DNA from: Natronosporangium hydrolyticum
GTDB lineage: Bacteria; Actinomycetota; Actinomycetes; Mycobacteriales; Micromonosporaceae
Assembly (NCBI RefSeq): GCF_016925615.1
Contig: NZ_CP070499.1
Location: 3,286,001 to 3,350,000 of the forward strand
DNA length: 64,000 nucleotides
Direction: 5' to 3'
Part shown: piece after piece, positions 32,978 through 41,446 of the stretch
How the letters are laid out: each line of letters starts with the position of its first letter
How positions within the stretch are numbered: the stretch's first letter is position 1
Program-made: the position numbers and the translations under genes
The notes under the pieces: model-generated
Database searches by the model: none
Seen by the model: only the letters and a program-made list of their open reading frames with translations
What the model was told of the DNA's origin: nothing

Positions 32978-33689
32978 GCAGCCGCTGCCGGAGCCAGGCG
33001 ACACCGGGGTCCACCCGCCACTACACTGGCCGGCGTACGGCTCGACCGGATTACGCGCCCCGCAACGGAGGCTGGTCGGGCTGCCGCCGGCGCTGGTGGA
33101 GGAGACCGGCCCGGCCACCTCCGCGATCCTGGGCGATCACCCGCTCGGCGAGCGGGACTACGACCTGACCCGGCAACACGACGGCGAGCCGCTGGGCGAA
33201 CGGATCATCGTCCACGGGCAGGTCCGCGACCGGCAGGGACGGCCGGTGCCGCACAGCCTGGTGGAGATCTGGCAGACCAACTCCGCTGGCCGCTACCCCC
33301 ACCACGCCGACCGGCATCCGGCGCCGCACGACCCGAACTTCACCGGGGTCGGCCGCTGCCTGACCGACGCGGCGGGCCGGTACCGGTTCGTCACCATCAA
33401 ACCCGGCGCCTACCCCTGGCGCAACCACGACAACGCCTGGCGGCCCGCGCACATCCACTTCTCGCTGTTCGGACGGGCCTTCACCCAGCGGCTCATCACC
33501 CAGATGTATTTTCCCGGCGACCCGCTCTTCGGCCAGGACCCGATCCTGAACTCGGTGCCGGAGTCGGCGCGACCGGCGCTGATCTCCGCGTTCGACCTCT
33601 CGGCAACCGTGCCCGAGTGGGCACTGGGCTACCGGTTCGACATCGTACTCGGCGGCGACGCTGCCACCCCGTTCGAGGAGGGCGAATGA
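32964..33689 (+). CDS. pcaH: Protocatechuate 3,4-dioxygenase, beta subunit
   Basis: This 241-residue intradiol dioxygenase subunit carries the non-heme Fe(III) site: the Tyr in NSAGRYPHH and the HxH in RPAHIHFSLFG are visible ligands, with a second Tyr in between (RKPGAYPW-like segment, here KPGAYPWRNH). It opens the protocatechuate ring to 3-carboxy-cis,cis-muconate together with PcaG. The N-terminal family block LRAPQRRL is present. The stop overlaps the pcaG ATG (ATGA). Confidence 0.95.
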   Translation: MSTIEQPLPEPGDTGVHPPLHWPAYGSTGLRAPQRRLVGLPPALVEETGPATSAILGDHPLGERDYDLTRQHDGEPLGERIIVHGQVRDRQGRPVPHSLVEIWQTNSAGRYPHHADRHPAPHDPNFTGVGRCLTDAAGRYRFVTIKPGAYPWRNHDNAWRPAHIHFSLFGRAFTQRLITQMYFPGDPLFGQDPILNSVPESARPALISAFDLSATVPEWALGYRFDIVLGGDAATPFEEGE

Positions 33690-34213
33690 CGCTCACGCCG
33701 TCGCAGACGATCGGGCCGTTCTTCGGCCACGCGCTGCCCTACTCCGCCGGCCCGTACCTGGTCGGGGCGGACGACCCGGCCGGTTGGTGGCTTCGCGGGC
33801 GGGTGTGCGACGGCGCTGGCGAGCCGGTGCCCGACGCGTTGATCGAGATCTGGCAGGCCGACCCGGCCGGCCGGCTCGACCACTCGGCCGGCTTCCGGGG
33901 CTTCGGCCGCTGCCCCACCGACGAGGCCGGCGACTTCGCCCTCCATACCGTCAAACCCGGCCCGGTGGTAGGCGCGGACGGGCTGCGGCACGCGCCGTAC
34001 CTGGCGGTCACCCTCTTCGCCCGGGGTCTGCTGCGGCACCTGTACACCAGGGTCTACTTCCCGGACGAGCCGGCAGCTAACGCCGCCGATCCCCTGTTGA
34101 ACCAGCTGCCGGAGCCGCAGCGCGCCACCCTGCTCGCCCGGCAGACTGAGGACGGATACGCCTTCGACATCCGGTTGCAGGGAGAGCATGAGACCGTCTT
34201 CTTCACCAGCTGA
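33686..34213 (+). CDS. pcaG: Protocatechuate 3,4-dioxygenase, alpha subunit
   Basis: This 175-residue alpha subunit begins with LTPSQTIGPFFGHALPY, the standard PcaG N-terminus. It contains DALIEIWQADPAGR, FGRCPTDEAG and APYLAVTLFARGLLRHLYTRVYF. It lacks the iron ligands, as expected for the alpha chain. A 9-base tandem repeat crosses its stop codon into the start of pcaB, which overlaps it by 26 bases. Confidence 0.95.
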   Translation: MTLTPSQTIGPFFGHALPYSAGPYLVGADDPAGWWLRGRVCDGAGEPVPDALIEIWQADPAGRLDHSAGFRGFGRCPTDEAGDFALHTVKPGPVVGADGLRHAPYLAVTLFARGLLRHLYTRVYFPDEPAANAADPLLNQLPEPQRATLLARQTEDGYAFDIRLQGEHETVFFTS

Positions 34214-35426
34214 ACCAGCTGAACCGGCTGAACCGGCTGGGTCACCGCCGCCGGGGCTCTTCGACGAGGTGCTCGCCCGCGGCCCGGTGCGCGCCGCGGT
34301 CGACGACCGGGCCTGGCTCGCGGCGCTACTCACCGCCGAGGCGGGGTTGGCCCAGGCGCAGGCCGGGCTGGGCATGATCCCGCCGGCCGCCGCGACCGCG
34401 ATCGCCGCGGCGGCGCAGCCGGCACAGTACGACGTCGGCTCGCTCGCCGTCGACGCCGCCGGCTCGGGCACCCCGGTGCTGCCGTTGGTGACCGCGCTGC
34501 GGCAGCGCATCGATCCGGCGCTGCGCGAGTACGTCCACTACCGCGCCACCAGCCAGGACATTCTCGACACGGCGGCGATGCTGGTCAGCCGGTCGGCGCT
34601 CGCTGTGATCCGCCGCGACCTGGAAACCGCCGCCGGGCACACCGCCACGCTCGCCCGCCGGCACCGGAACACCGCGATGGCCGGCCGTACCCTGCTGCAA
34701 CAGGCCGAACCAACCACTTTCGGGCGCAAGGCCGCCGGCTGGCTGGTCGCGCTGCGGACCGCGCTCGCAAGCCTCGACCGGGTGGCGAGCACCGGGCTGG
34801 CGGTCCAGCTTGGCGGCGCCGCCGGCACCCTGGCCGGCTACCAGGAGGCAGGGCCCGCGCTGCTGCACGCCTACGCCGCCGAGCTCGGCCTGGCCGAGCC
34901 GGTGCTGCCCTGGCACACCGACCGCACCCGGGTCGCCGAACTGGCCGGCGCCCTCGCCACCACCGCCGGCGCCGCCGCCAAGATCGCCCGAGACATCACC
35001 CTGCTCGCCCAGTCCGAGGTCGCGGAGGTCGCTGAGGCGGCCGGCGGCCCCTCCTCGGCGATGCCGCACAAACGCAATCCGGTCGCCGCAGTCTCGGCGC
35101 TCGCCGCGGCCGGGTCGGCCCCCGGTCTCGCCGCAACGATCTACGCCGCGATGACGCAGGAACACGAACGGGCCGCCGGCGGCTGGCACACCGAGTGGCG
35201 ACCGCTGCGAGAGTTGCTCATATGTACCGGTTCGGCGGTGAGTTGGCTCGACTCCTGCCTGGCCGGTTTGCAGGTCAACGACGCGGCGCTGGCGGCCAAC
35301 CTGGCTTCGATGCTGACGACGGTGGCGCTGCGGGAACCGGCCGAAGCCCATACCGCCGCCGCAGCCGCGCTGGTGGACCGCGCACTCGCCGACACCGCAC
35401 CCACCGATGGGGAGGCCAGATCATGA
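34188..35426 (+). CDS. pcaB: 3-carboxy-cis,cis-muconate cycloisomerase
   Basis: This 412-residue member of the fumarase/aspartase superfamily has the signature GPSSAMPHKRNPV and the substrate-binding YRATSQDILDTA. It makes 4-carboxymuconolactone. The ATG at 34188 lies inside pcaG, and the first codons encode a PAE-PAE-PAE-PAG run from a 9-base repeat. A start further in is possible because the fold begins at GLFDEVLARGPV. The stop overlaps pcaC (ATGA). Confidence 0.92.
   Translation: MRPSSSPAEPAEPAEPAGSPPPGLFDEVLARGPVRAAVDDRAWLAALLTAEAGLAQAQAGLGMIPPAAATAIAAAAQPAQYDVGSLAVDAAGSGTPVLPLVTALRQRIDPALREYVHYRATSQDILDTAAMLVSRSALAVIRRDLETAAGHTATLARRHRNTAMAGRTLLQQAEPTTFGRKAAGWLVALRTALASLDRVASTGLAVQLGGAAGTLAGYQEAGPALLHAYAAELGLAEPVLPWHTDRTRVAELAGALATTAGAAAKIARDITLLAQSEVAEVAEAAGGPSSAMPHKRNPVAAVSALAAAGSAPGLAATIYAAMTQEHERAAGGWHTEWRPLRELLICTGSAVSWLDSCLAGLQVNDAALAANLASMLTTVALREPAEAHTAAAAALVDRALADTAPTDGEARS
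34205..34240 (+). repeat. Four-unit 9-base tandem repeat at the pcaG/pcaB junction
   Basis: ACCAGCTGA occurs twice, then ACCGGCTGA and ACCGGCTGG. The pcaG TGA lies in the first unit. In the pcaB frame the repeat codes for PAE units. Unit-number change would alter only the PcaB N-terminal tail. Confidence 0.85.
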
Positions 35427-35821
35427 CCGACCGGCAGCAGCCAACCAGCCCGGCGCAGGCCGGTGAGGCGGTCCGCCGTACTGTGCTCGGCGACGCCCAT
35501 GTGGACGCCGCGCAGGCCGCCACCACCTCGTTCACCGCACCGTTTCAGGAGTATGTGACGACCTGCGCCTGGGCGGCGGCCTGGGCCCGACCCGGGCTCG
35601 ACCTCCGGACCCGCAGCTGCCTTACGCTCGCAGTGCTGGCCGCGCTGCGTTGCGAAGAGGAGCTCGCGATGCACGTGGCCGCCGCGCTCCGGCTCGGGGT
35701 GACGGTCGAGGAGATCCGGGAGGTCCTGCTGCACACCACCGTCTACGCTGGCGCTCCTGCCGGCAACGCCGCGTTCGCGACCGCCGCCAGGGTCCTCGCC
35801 GAGCAGGGCATCGAGCTGTGA
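35423..35821 (+). CDS. pcaC: 4-carboxymuconolactone decarboxylase
   Basis: This 132-residue CMD/AhpD-family protein makes 3-oxoadipate enol-lactone. It contains RTRSCLTLAVLAALRCEEELAMHVAAALRLG and EEIREVLLHTTVYAGAPAGNAA, as in PcaC. It is a stand-alone decarboxylase, not fused to the enol-lactone hydrolase as in the PcaL proteins of many actinomycetes. It starts at ATG 35423 overlapping the pcaB stop, and its own stop overlaps the regulator's GTG. Confidence 0.93.
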   Translation: MTDRQQPTSPAQAGEAVRRTVLGDAHVDAAQAATTSFTAPFQEYVTTCAWAAAWARPGLDLRTRSCLTLAVLAALRCEEELAMHVAAALRLGVTVEEIREVLLHTTVYAGAPAGNAAFATAARVLAEQGIEL

Positions 35822-36600
35822 GCAGCCGCGGACCGGACTTTGTCCAGTCGCTGGAGCGGGGCCTGACCGTCATCCGAGCGTTCGACGCCGAACATCCGCA
35901 GCTGACCCTCAGCGAGGTCGCCGCCGCCACCGGCGTCACCCGGGCCGCCGCCCGGCGGTTCCTGCTCACCCTGGCCGAGCTCGGTTACGTCCGCAGCGAC
36001 GGCCGCTACTTCTCACTCACCGCCCGGGTGCTGGAGCTCGGCTACGCCTACCTGTCCAGTCTGTCGCTGCCGCAGGTCGCTGAGCCGCATCTGGAGGCGC
36101 TGGTGGCACAGGTGCACGAGTCGTCGTCGATGTCGGTACTCGACGGTGCCGACATCGTCTACGTCGCCCGGGTGCCGGTCAGCCGGATCATGACCGTGGC
36201 GATCAGCGTCGGCACCCGCTTCCCCGCCCACGCCACCTCGATGGGTCGGGTAATCCTCGCCGGGCTCTCCGAGCAGCAGCTGACCGAACTGCTGCCCCAA
36301 CTACCACTGACCAAGCACACCAGCCGCACCGTCGGCTCGGTCGAAGCGCTACGCCAAGAGCTGACCAGGATCCGCACGCAGGGATGGTCGCTGGTCAACC
36401 AGGAGCTCGAAGAAGGGCTGCGGGCGATCGCCGCCCCGGTGCACGACCCGGCCGGCCGGGTGGTGGCGGCGGTGAACGTCTCGGCGCCCACCACCCGAAC
36501 CCTGGAAGCGATGCGGCGCGACCTGCTGCCGCCGCTGCTGGCCACCACCGCCGCGATCGAGGCCGATCTGAAGAGCGCCCCGGCCCGCCGACAACGCTGA
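35818..36600 (+). CDS. IclR-family regulator of the pca/pob genes
   Basis: This 260-residue protein has an N-terminal winged helix (FVQSLERGLTVIRAF; LTLSEVAAATGVTRAAARRFLLTL) and a C-terminal effector-binding IclR domain with GTRFPAHATSMGRVILA and QELEEGLRAIAAPVHD. This is the PcaR/PcaU/PobR branch that senses protocatechuate, 4-hydroxybenzoate or 3-oxoadipate. It is translated with pcaC through GTGA and closes the operon. It probably acts on the 31112-31379 intergenic region. Confidence 0.9.
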   Translation: MSSRGPDFVQSLERGLTVIRAFDAEHPQLTLSEVAAATGVTRAAARRFLLTLAELGYVRSDGRYFSLTARVLELGYAYLSSLSLPQVAEPHLEALVAQVHESSSMSVLDGADIVYVARVPVSRIMTVAISVGTRFPAHATSMGRVILAGLSEQQLTELLPQLPLTKHTSRTVGSVEALRQELTRIRTQGWSLVNQELEEGLRAIAAPVHDPAGRVVAAVNVSAPTTRTLEAMRRDLLPPLLATTAAIEADLKSAPARRQR

Positions 36601-36670
36601 ATCTGACTTTTCCTCATTATATGGACTCATCGTGCCGTACCGTAAGGTCAGACCGGTGAGGGGTGAAATC

Positions 36671-36964
36671 ATGCCGAAATACATCAGCCTGGTGAACTGG
36701 ACCGACCAGGGCATCCGCAGCTATGCCGAGACCACCACACGGGCCGCCGCCGCGGGCGACCTCGCCCAACGACTCGGCGGCGAGATGACCGACATCTACT
36801 GGACCATGGGCCAGTACGACCTGGTCGCCGTCGGCGACTTCCCGGACGACGAGAGCAGCACCGCCTTCCTCCTGGCGCTGTGCTCGCAAGGAAACGTCCG
36901 CAGCTCCACGCTGCGAGCGTTCAGCGCTGACGATTTCGACCGGATCGTCGGCAAACTGACCTAG
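36671..36964 (+). CDS. GYD domain protein
   Basis: This 97-residue small alpha/beta protein of the GYD family starts MPKYISLVNWTDQGIRSY and has YWTMGQYDLVAVGDFPDD and GNVRSSTLRAFSADDF. The family's biochemical role is not established; members are thought to be dimeric ferredoxin-like folds. GAGGGG lies 8 bases before ATG 36671. The gene appears monocistronic, with a relatively AT-rich stretch (36600-36625) ahead that may hold its promoter. Confidence 0.85.
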   Translation: MPKYISLVNWTDQGIRSYAETTTRAAAAGDLAQRLGGEMTDIYWTMGQYDLVAVGDFPDDESSTAFLLALCSQGNVRSSTLRAFSADDFDRIVGKLT

Positions 36965-37093
36965 CAACGCCGACCCGTCGGAGCCGGCTGGCATGCTGCT
37001 GGTGTGTACCAGGAGCGAGCACCTAGGGCGCTCACTCGCCGGCGCCCCACTCCGCGACCTCCTCCACTAGCCGCCGGCCACAGCACCGCGGAG

Positions 37094-37630
37094 TCAGCGG
37101 AGCGACATGCCCTGCTCCGTCAGCGTGTCGGCGAGGATCCGCACCGCCTTCGGCCCCACCCCGTGCAGCGCAAGCAGCTCGGCCCTGGTGCGGGTCGCGA
37201 CCTGGTCCAGCGTGGTCAATCCGGCATTGGCCAGCGCCCGAGTCGCGGGTTTACCAATGCTCGCCGGGAGATCACTGCCAGGCTGGGTGGGCGAGTCCAC
37301 GATGGCGGTCAACCTCGCCGCCAACTGCTTCGGCGCGCGGTGTTTCCACGCCTCCATCACCAGCGCCCACAGGTGTTGGCCGCCGACATCGGTCAACGGC
37401 GCCTGGAACCCGATCTGCCGGCCCGCATGGGTGAGCCCACCGGCCCGGGGGTAGGCCGCCACGGCACGCTCCACCTCGGCCTCAGGCAGTCGCAACCGCA
37501 CCACGCCGTCTTTGGTGACCGAGGCGAACTCCTTACCCCGCACGGAGTAGGTCACCACCCCGTCAGCGGTGACCTCTTCGACCTCCTGAAAGGTCAATGC
37601 TGTCTTGCGCAACTGAGCCCGTGTCGTCAT
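37094..37630 (-). CDS. YjbR/MmcQ-like domain fused to a helix-hairpin-helix domain
   Basis: The protein has about 178 residues from ATG 37630; a start at 37651 is also open. The N-terminal 110 residues (LRKTALTFQEVEEVTADGVVTYSVRGKEFASV) resemble YjbR/MmcQ proteins, which often bind DNA or small ligands. After a linker, the C-terminus (GKPATRALANAGLTTLDQVATRTRAELLALHGVGPKAVRIL) is an HhH module like that of the RNA polymerase alpha C-terminal domain. The combination suggests a nucleic-acid-binding protein of unknown role. Confidence 0.78.
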   Translation of the reverse strand: MTTRAQLRKTALTFQEVEEVTADGVVTYSVRGKEFASVTKDGVVRLRLPEAEVERAVAAYPRAGGLTHAGRQIGFQAPLTDVGGQHLWALVMEAWKHRAPKQLAARLTAIVDSPTQPGSDLPASIGKPATRALANAGLTTLDQVATRTRAELLALHGVGPKAVRILADTLTEQGMSLR

Positions 37631-37682
37631 GCCCTGATGGTAAGCCGCCACTGCGACATCGGATCGCCACCGGGCGTGACGA

Positions 37683-38630
37683 CTACTCCGGCTCGGCGAA
37701 CAGTTCGCTTACCGACCTCGCGGTGGCGGCCCGCCGGACCCAGCGGTCAAGCTGCTCCAGGTCGGTGCACTCGGTGATCCGGCGCCTCGCCGGTGTGGTG
37801 ACTTTGATGCCACGGGCAGCGAGCATTGTCAGCAAGGCCTTCGCCTCACCGCGAGCCTCACCACGGGCCTCACCGCGAGCCTCGCCACGGGCCTCACCAC
37901 GGGCCTCGCCGATCGCCTCGCCCTCGGCCCGCCCCTGATCGACGAACCGGTTCACGAACGGGCTCAGATAGTCCCGATATTCTCCAGTAGCGGTAGTCAT
38001 CCCAGCCTCCAGCTCCGATCGAATCGCCGCTGGCAGCGCCGCAAGCACCATGCCAGCGTAGAGCGTCGCCCGTTCGATATCGACGCTCTCCAACGCACAC
38101 CACAACGCCTCAAATACCCCCGAACGCCGCGGGCCAGCGCTGTGCGCCACCGCCGACAACACCGCCAGCTCCGGACACGCCGCCGCCTGCGCCGGCTCGG
38201 TCACCACCGGCACCCGGTCCGGACCCAACACCAACGGCGTCACCACCGACCCCACTCCCAGCTCGATCGGCGCCGCCGCCCACCCCGCGATCGGACGACT
38301 CGGACACAGCACCAACAGCACCGTCGGGCAGCCCAACCGCGCATACAGATTCGCCACATACGCCGGCCAGCTGCGACGCTTGTCCGTATCCCGCCCCAGC
38401 TGCACCTCCAACACCACCGCCTGCACCGGCACCCCGGCCGCATCCGAGAACAGCGCCACCAGATCAGCCCGAAACTCGGTCGGCAACAAGGCCGACAGAT
38501 CACTAGAGAGCAGGCTCGCCTGCTCCCACGCCGGCAGCTTGAGGTCGAACGGGTCGGTCAACAGCTCAGCCGCCAACGGCGGCCGATGCCGGAACAACTC
38601 GATCAACACCTCATGCAACGTCGATGGCAT
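37683..38630 (-). CDS. Rpn-like PD-(D/E)XK family protein with GEAR repeat
   Basis: This 315-residue protein is of a kind common in actinomycetes and related to the Rpn/PDDEXK transposase-nuclease group. The putative catalytic core is LVALFSDAAGVPVQAVVLEVQLGRD, with an ExQ motif, followed by WPAYVANLYARLGCPTVLLVLCPS. The C-terminal third has a highly charged GEAR repeat (about residues 236-260) and a helical end. No mobile-element ends are visible around it. Whether it cuts DNA is unknown. Confidence 0.75.
   Translation of the reverse strand: MPSTLHEVLIELFRHRPPLAAELLTDPFDLKLPAWEQASLLSSDLSALLPTEFRADLVALFSDAAGVPVQAVVLEVQLGRDTDKRRSWPAYVANLYARLGCPTVLLVLCPSRPIAGWAAAPIELGVGSVVTPLVLGPDRVPVVTEPAQAAACPELAVLSAVAHSAGPRRSGVFEALWCALESVDIERATLYAGMVLAALPAAIRSELEAGMTTATGEYRDYLSPFVNRFVDQGRAEGEAIGEARGEARGEARGEARGEARGEAKALLTMLAARGIKVTTPARRRITECTDLEQLDRWVRRAATARSVSELFAEPE
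37843..37914 (-). repeat. Six 12-base repeats encoding GEAR units
   Basis: On the plus strand, units such as GCCTCACCGCGA and GCCTCACCACGG alternate six times with little variation. They code for GEAR (one GEAI) in the minus-strand protein. Near-identity at the DNA level suggests recent slippage. Confidence 0.85.
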
Positions 38631-38958
38631 GCCCTATACGCTAGCCAGCCATTGCGTCCAAAATGGCCAGAGTGGGTGGTGCGACGGGTCGGAACCACTC
38701 TCCGACCTATCACCGACCGCGGAACACCGCCAACCGCGCCAACCGCTCCGGTTCAGCGTCACCCCACCCCGTGATCGGCGAAGAGATCGACGCCGTTGCC
38801 GGCGGGGGGTCGATAATCCGGGTAGAACGAGCTGATGGTCGCGTCGGTGACCGCGATACCGATCAGATCCATTCGAAGTTCAAGTGCCATGCCCATGACC
38901 GTACGGCCCGCGCCCCGCCGAGTCTTGAACGAATCGGACACCGCCGGTGGCGTCCCCG
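38631..38958. other. Gene-poor gap holding a VOC-protein remnant
   Basis: Between the Rpn-like gene and the ATP-grasp gene there is no intact gene. The only coding trace I see is the broken VOC-type N-terminus at 38759-38896 on the minus strand. Confidence 0.5.
38759..38896 (-). pseudogene. Truncated VOC (glyoxalase/bleomycin-resistance) family remnant
   Basis: From ATG 38896 the frame reads MALELRMDLIGIAVTDATISSFY (after two extra residues), which matches the first beta-strand and helix of VOC proteins (usually LRMDLIGIVVADMAASLAFYR). The frame then degrades into DYRPPAGNGVDLFADHGVG and stops after about 45 residues, where the family runs to about 120. I find no clear continuation in the other frames downstream. 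Confidence 0.5.
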
Positions 38959-39921
38959 CTATTGGTCCACGAACCGGTCGCCAGCGACCGCCCGGGCGGC
39001 AGCGCTGGCCACAATCGCCGCGCTGAGCCGGCGGGCAGCCCCGGTGTCGGTGCTCAGGAACAGCGAGGGCTCGGTTAGCTCCAGCTCCACCAGCAACGGC
39101 CGGCCATCCGGGCCCGGGATCAGGTCGACCCGGGCGTAGAGCAGGCGCGAGGGCTGCGCCGGGATCGCTGCGACTGCCCGGCGCGCCACCGCCAACTCCG
39201 CCGCCGACGGCACCCGGGCGGTGATCACCTCGGGGCGGTGAAGGTCGTCGTCGGGGTGGTCCGGGCCAGTGAGCATCGGCCCTTTCCGGATCGCGTGGCT
39301 ATAGGTCAGGTGACCCTTGTCGGGGTCGGCGAAGAAGATCAGCGCGGTCTCGCCGTACCCGTCGACCGCCGGGAGGTACGGCTGGACCATCACCAACCGG
39401 TCCGCGCGCTGTAGCCGAGCCACGTGCGCCACCGCCAACCGGCGGTGCTCGGGGTCGGAGAGCTGATATCGCCCGCAGTCTCTGCTGCCGGCCCCGACCG
39501 CGGGCTTGACCACCCATTGCCCCGTGACCGGCGGCTGCCAGTAGTCGTCGGGCGCGAACCAACTGGTCGGGATGACCGGCACCCCGACCATGTCCAGCTC
39601 GACCAGATACCGCTTGTCGGTGTTCCAGGCGACCAGTTGCGCCGGGTTGGCCAGCCTCGGCACGGTGGCCGCCCAGGCCACGAACTCCTCCCGGCGGGCG
39701 AGGTAGTCCCAGGTGGAGCGGAGCACAGCCAGGTGGTAGCCGGCCCAGTCAACGGTGGGGTCGTCCCACACCGCCGGCTCCGCGATGATCCCGCCGGCCC
39801 GCAACTGCTCGACTAGCGGCCGGTCGTCCTCGGGTAGGGACGGCAGCTCCGCGCAGGTAACGAGCGCGACCCGGGTGGCGGTGGCCTCCCGGGTCGCGGT
39901 TGAATTTTCGGGCAGTGACAT
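38959..39921 (-). CDS. ATP-grasp domain protein (glutathione-synthetase/DcsG-like)
   Basis: This 320-residue protein has the ATP-grasp layout: an N-terminal Rossmann-like part with VLRSTWDYLARREEF, NTDKRYLVEL, the nucleotide-binding WVVKPAVGAGSRDCGRY, VMVQPYLPAVDGYGETALIFF, and a metal-binding end YARVDLIPGPDGRPLLVELELTEPSLFL. ATP-grasp enzymes join a carboxylate to an amine or thiol. Relatives include the D-cycloserine enzyme DcsG and many orphan proteins. No neighbouring biosynthetic genes show its substrate. Confidence 0.85.
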   Translation of the reverse strand: MSLPENSTATREATATRVALVTCAELPSLPEDDRPLVEQLRAGGIIAEPAVWDDPTVDWAGYHLAVLRSTWDYLARREEFVAWAATVPRLANPAQLVAWNTDKRYLVELDMVGVPVIPTSWFAPDDYWQPPVTGQWVVKPAVGAGSRDCGRYQLSDPEHRRLAVAHVARLQRADRLVMVQPYLPAVDGYGETALIFFADPDKGHLTYSHAIRKGPMLTGPDHPDDDLHRPEVITARVPSAAELAVARRAVAAIPAQPSRLLYARVDLIPGPDGRPLLVELELTEPSLFLSTDTGAARRLSAAIVASAAARAVAGDRFVDQ

Positions 39922-39930
39922 ATATCTACA

Positions 39931-40266
39931 TTATCGAGCCAGGAAACGTCGGCCCATGGCGCGCCACCGGTGGTTCGCCGGCCCCATCTGCGACACGAGC
40001 TCTCGCTCCCAGGTGTTCTCCAACTCCACGCCAGCGGTGGCACACGCCTGCCGGGCGACATCCGTGCCCGGGGCGAAGTGGTCCCCCCATGAGCCGTCGT
40101 TTCCGACGAGCACGATGCGGGCCCCCCGGCGGCCGACGTACTCGATGACCGCCTTCGCACCTTCGTGGTCGGCGGCGAAAGACTGCAACCGGTCGACGAG
40201 CCCGCCCGGGAGCGAGCCGCCGGCCTCGGGACGCTCCGCGAGGAGCGTGGTATCACCATCAGCCAT
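39931..40266 (-). CDS. Conserved hypothetical protein
   Basis: A 111-residue soluble protein with no signal peptide or membrane segment. It has an alternating hydrophobic pattern (GARIVLVGNDGSWGDHFAPGTDVARQACATAGVEL) and a basic C-terminus. I do not recognise the family. It lies 9 bases upstream of the ATP-grasp gene on the same strand and may be co-transcribed with it. Codon pattern fits a real gene, but proof is lacking. Confidence 0.6.
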   Translation of the reverse strand: MADGDTTLLAERPEAGGSLPGGLVDRLQSFAADHEGAKAVIEYVGRRGARIVLVGNDGSWGDHFAPGTDVARQACATAGVELENTWERELVSQMGPANHRWRAMGRRFLAR

Positions 40267-40456
40267 GCCCGAAGCCTAGGCACAGCCCGCCACAAAACTT
40301 GGGATTTCCTCCCCCTAATGTGACGGGTATTACGGAACAGTACCCGCCGCCCGCGGGGCGAAATGCCGCTTTTAGCCAGTTAATCTGGCACTTCCGGACC
40401 CCGCCGACCACCGCACGAACCAGCCGACCGACCACCGCGCCGGCAGGCCGCGCCGC
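40267..40456. other. Intergenic region between ctaB and the hypothetical gene
   Basis: This 190-base region contains the inverted pair CGGGTA (40324-40329) and TACCCG (40341-40346) in a comparatively AT-rich stretch. It could be an operator or weak hairpin for the 40266 gene. Nothing else stands out. Confidence 0.3.
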
Positions 40457-41446
40457 TCAGCTGAACAGGAAGGCGTCGACCGCGACCGCGACGAAGAGCA
40501 CGGTCAGATAGGTCGTCGAGACGTGGAACAACCGCATCGGGCGCAGCTCGCTGGCGGGCAGTTGGCGGCAACGGCGGTCCAGCCGGTGTGCCTCCACCAC
40601 GAACACCGCGCCGACGACCAGCGCCGCCACGCCATACACCGGGCCCATCCCCAGCGGCCACAGCGCCACCGACGCCGCGACCGTCAGCCAGACGTAGCCG
40701 ACCGACTCCACACTGACCCGCCGGGCGGAGGCCACCACCGGCAGCATCGGCACCCCGGCCCGCGCGTAGTCATCCTTGAACCGCAGCGCGAGCGCGTAGA
40801 AGTGCGGCGGCTGCCACAGGAACACCACCGCGAACAGCAACCACGCGGGGGCGGCCAGCGATCCAGTGACCGCCGCCCAGCCGATCAGCACCGGCGCCGC
40901 CCCGCTGACCCCCCCGAGCATCGTGTTGTGCGGGGTGGTGCGCTTCAGCCAGCGGGTGTAGATCAGGTCGTAGTAGACGATCGCGCCGAGCGTCAGCGCG
41001 GCGGCGAGCAGATTCGCGAAGACCGCCATCAGGCCGACCGAGACCACCGCCAGCACCAGCCCGAAGCCGAGCACGTTCGCCGGTTGCAGGGTGTGGGTGG
41101 GCAGCGGCCGCCGGGCGGTCCGGCGCATGAGCTGGTCGATGTCGCGGTCGATGTAGCAGTTGATGGCGTTGGCGGCGCCCGCCGCCAACGCCCCGGCGAC
41201 CAGCACCGCGACCGCCAGCCCGATCGGCGGCAGGCCACCCGCCGCCAGAATCATCGTGGGCAGCGTGGTGACGAGCAGCAGCTCCACGATGCGTGGTTTG
41301 GTCAAGGCGAGGTAGGCGCGGGCCAACGTGCCGACCGACGGCCGGGGGGTTACCGGCACCGGCACCGGCTGCTGCGGGGTCGGCGGGTCCGCCGCTCCGA
41401 CCCGGGCGGCGGGAACTGTGGTCGGCGTCACGGTCACGCTACTCAC
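40457..41446 (-). CDS. ctaB: Protoheme IX farnesyltransferase
   Basis: This 329-residue UbiA-family membrane enzyme makes heme O from protoheme and farnesyl diphosphate for the aa3 oxidase. It has [18 protein letters not shown], the Asp motif [21 protein letters not shown], and the second site [23 protein letters not shown] with [12 protein letters not shown] proline-rich cytoplasmic N-terminus of about 40 residues is common in actinobacteria. It is divergent from tkt, the usual arrangement in this phylum. Confidence 0.96.
   Translation of the reverse strand: MSSVTVTPTTVPAARVGAADPPTPQQPVPVPVTPRPSVGTLARAYLALTKPRIVELLLVTTLPTMILAAGGLPPIGLAVAVLVAGALAAGAANAINCYIDRDIDQLMRRTARRPLPTHTLQPANVLGFGLVLAVVSVGLMAVFANLLAAALTLGAIVYYDLIYTRWLKRTTPHNTMLGGVSGAAPVLIGWAAVTGSLAAPAWLLFAVVFLWQPPHFYALALRFKDDYARAGVPMLPVVASARRVSVESVGYVWLTVAASVALWPLGMGPVYGVAALVVGAVFVVEAHRLDRRCRQLPASELRPMRLFHVSTTYLTVLFVAVAVDAFLFS

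Noticed and set aside
37683-38630. Insertion sequence or transposon around the Rpn-like gene
   Set aside because: No terminal inverted repeats or target-site duplications are visible on either side; the gene family is often chromosomal.
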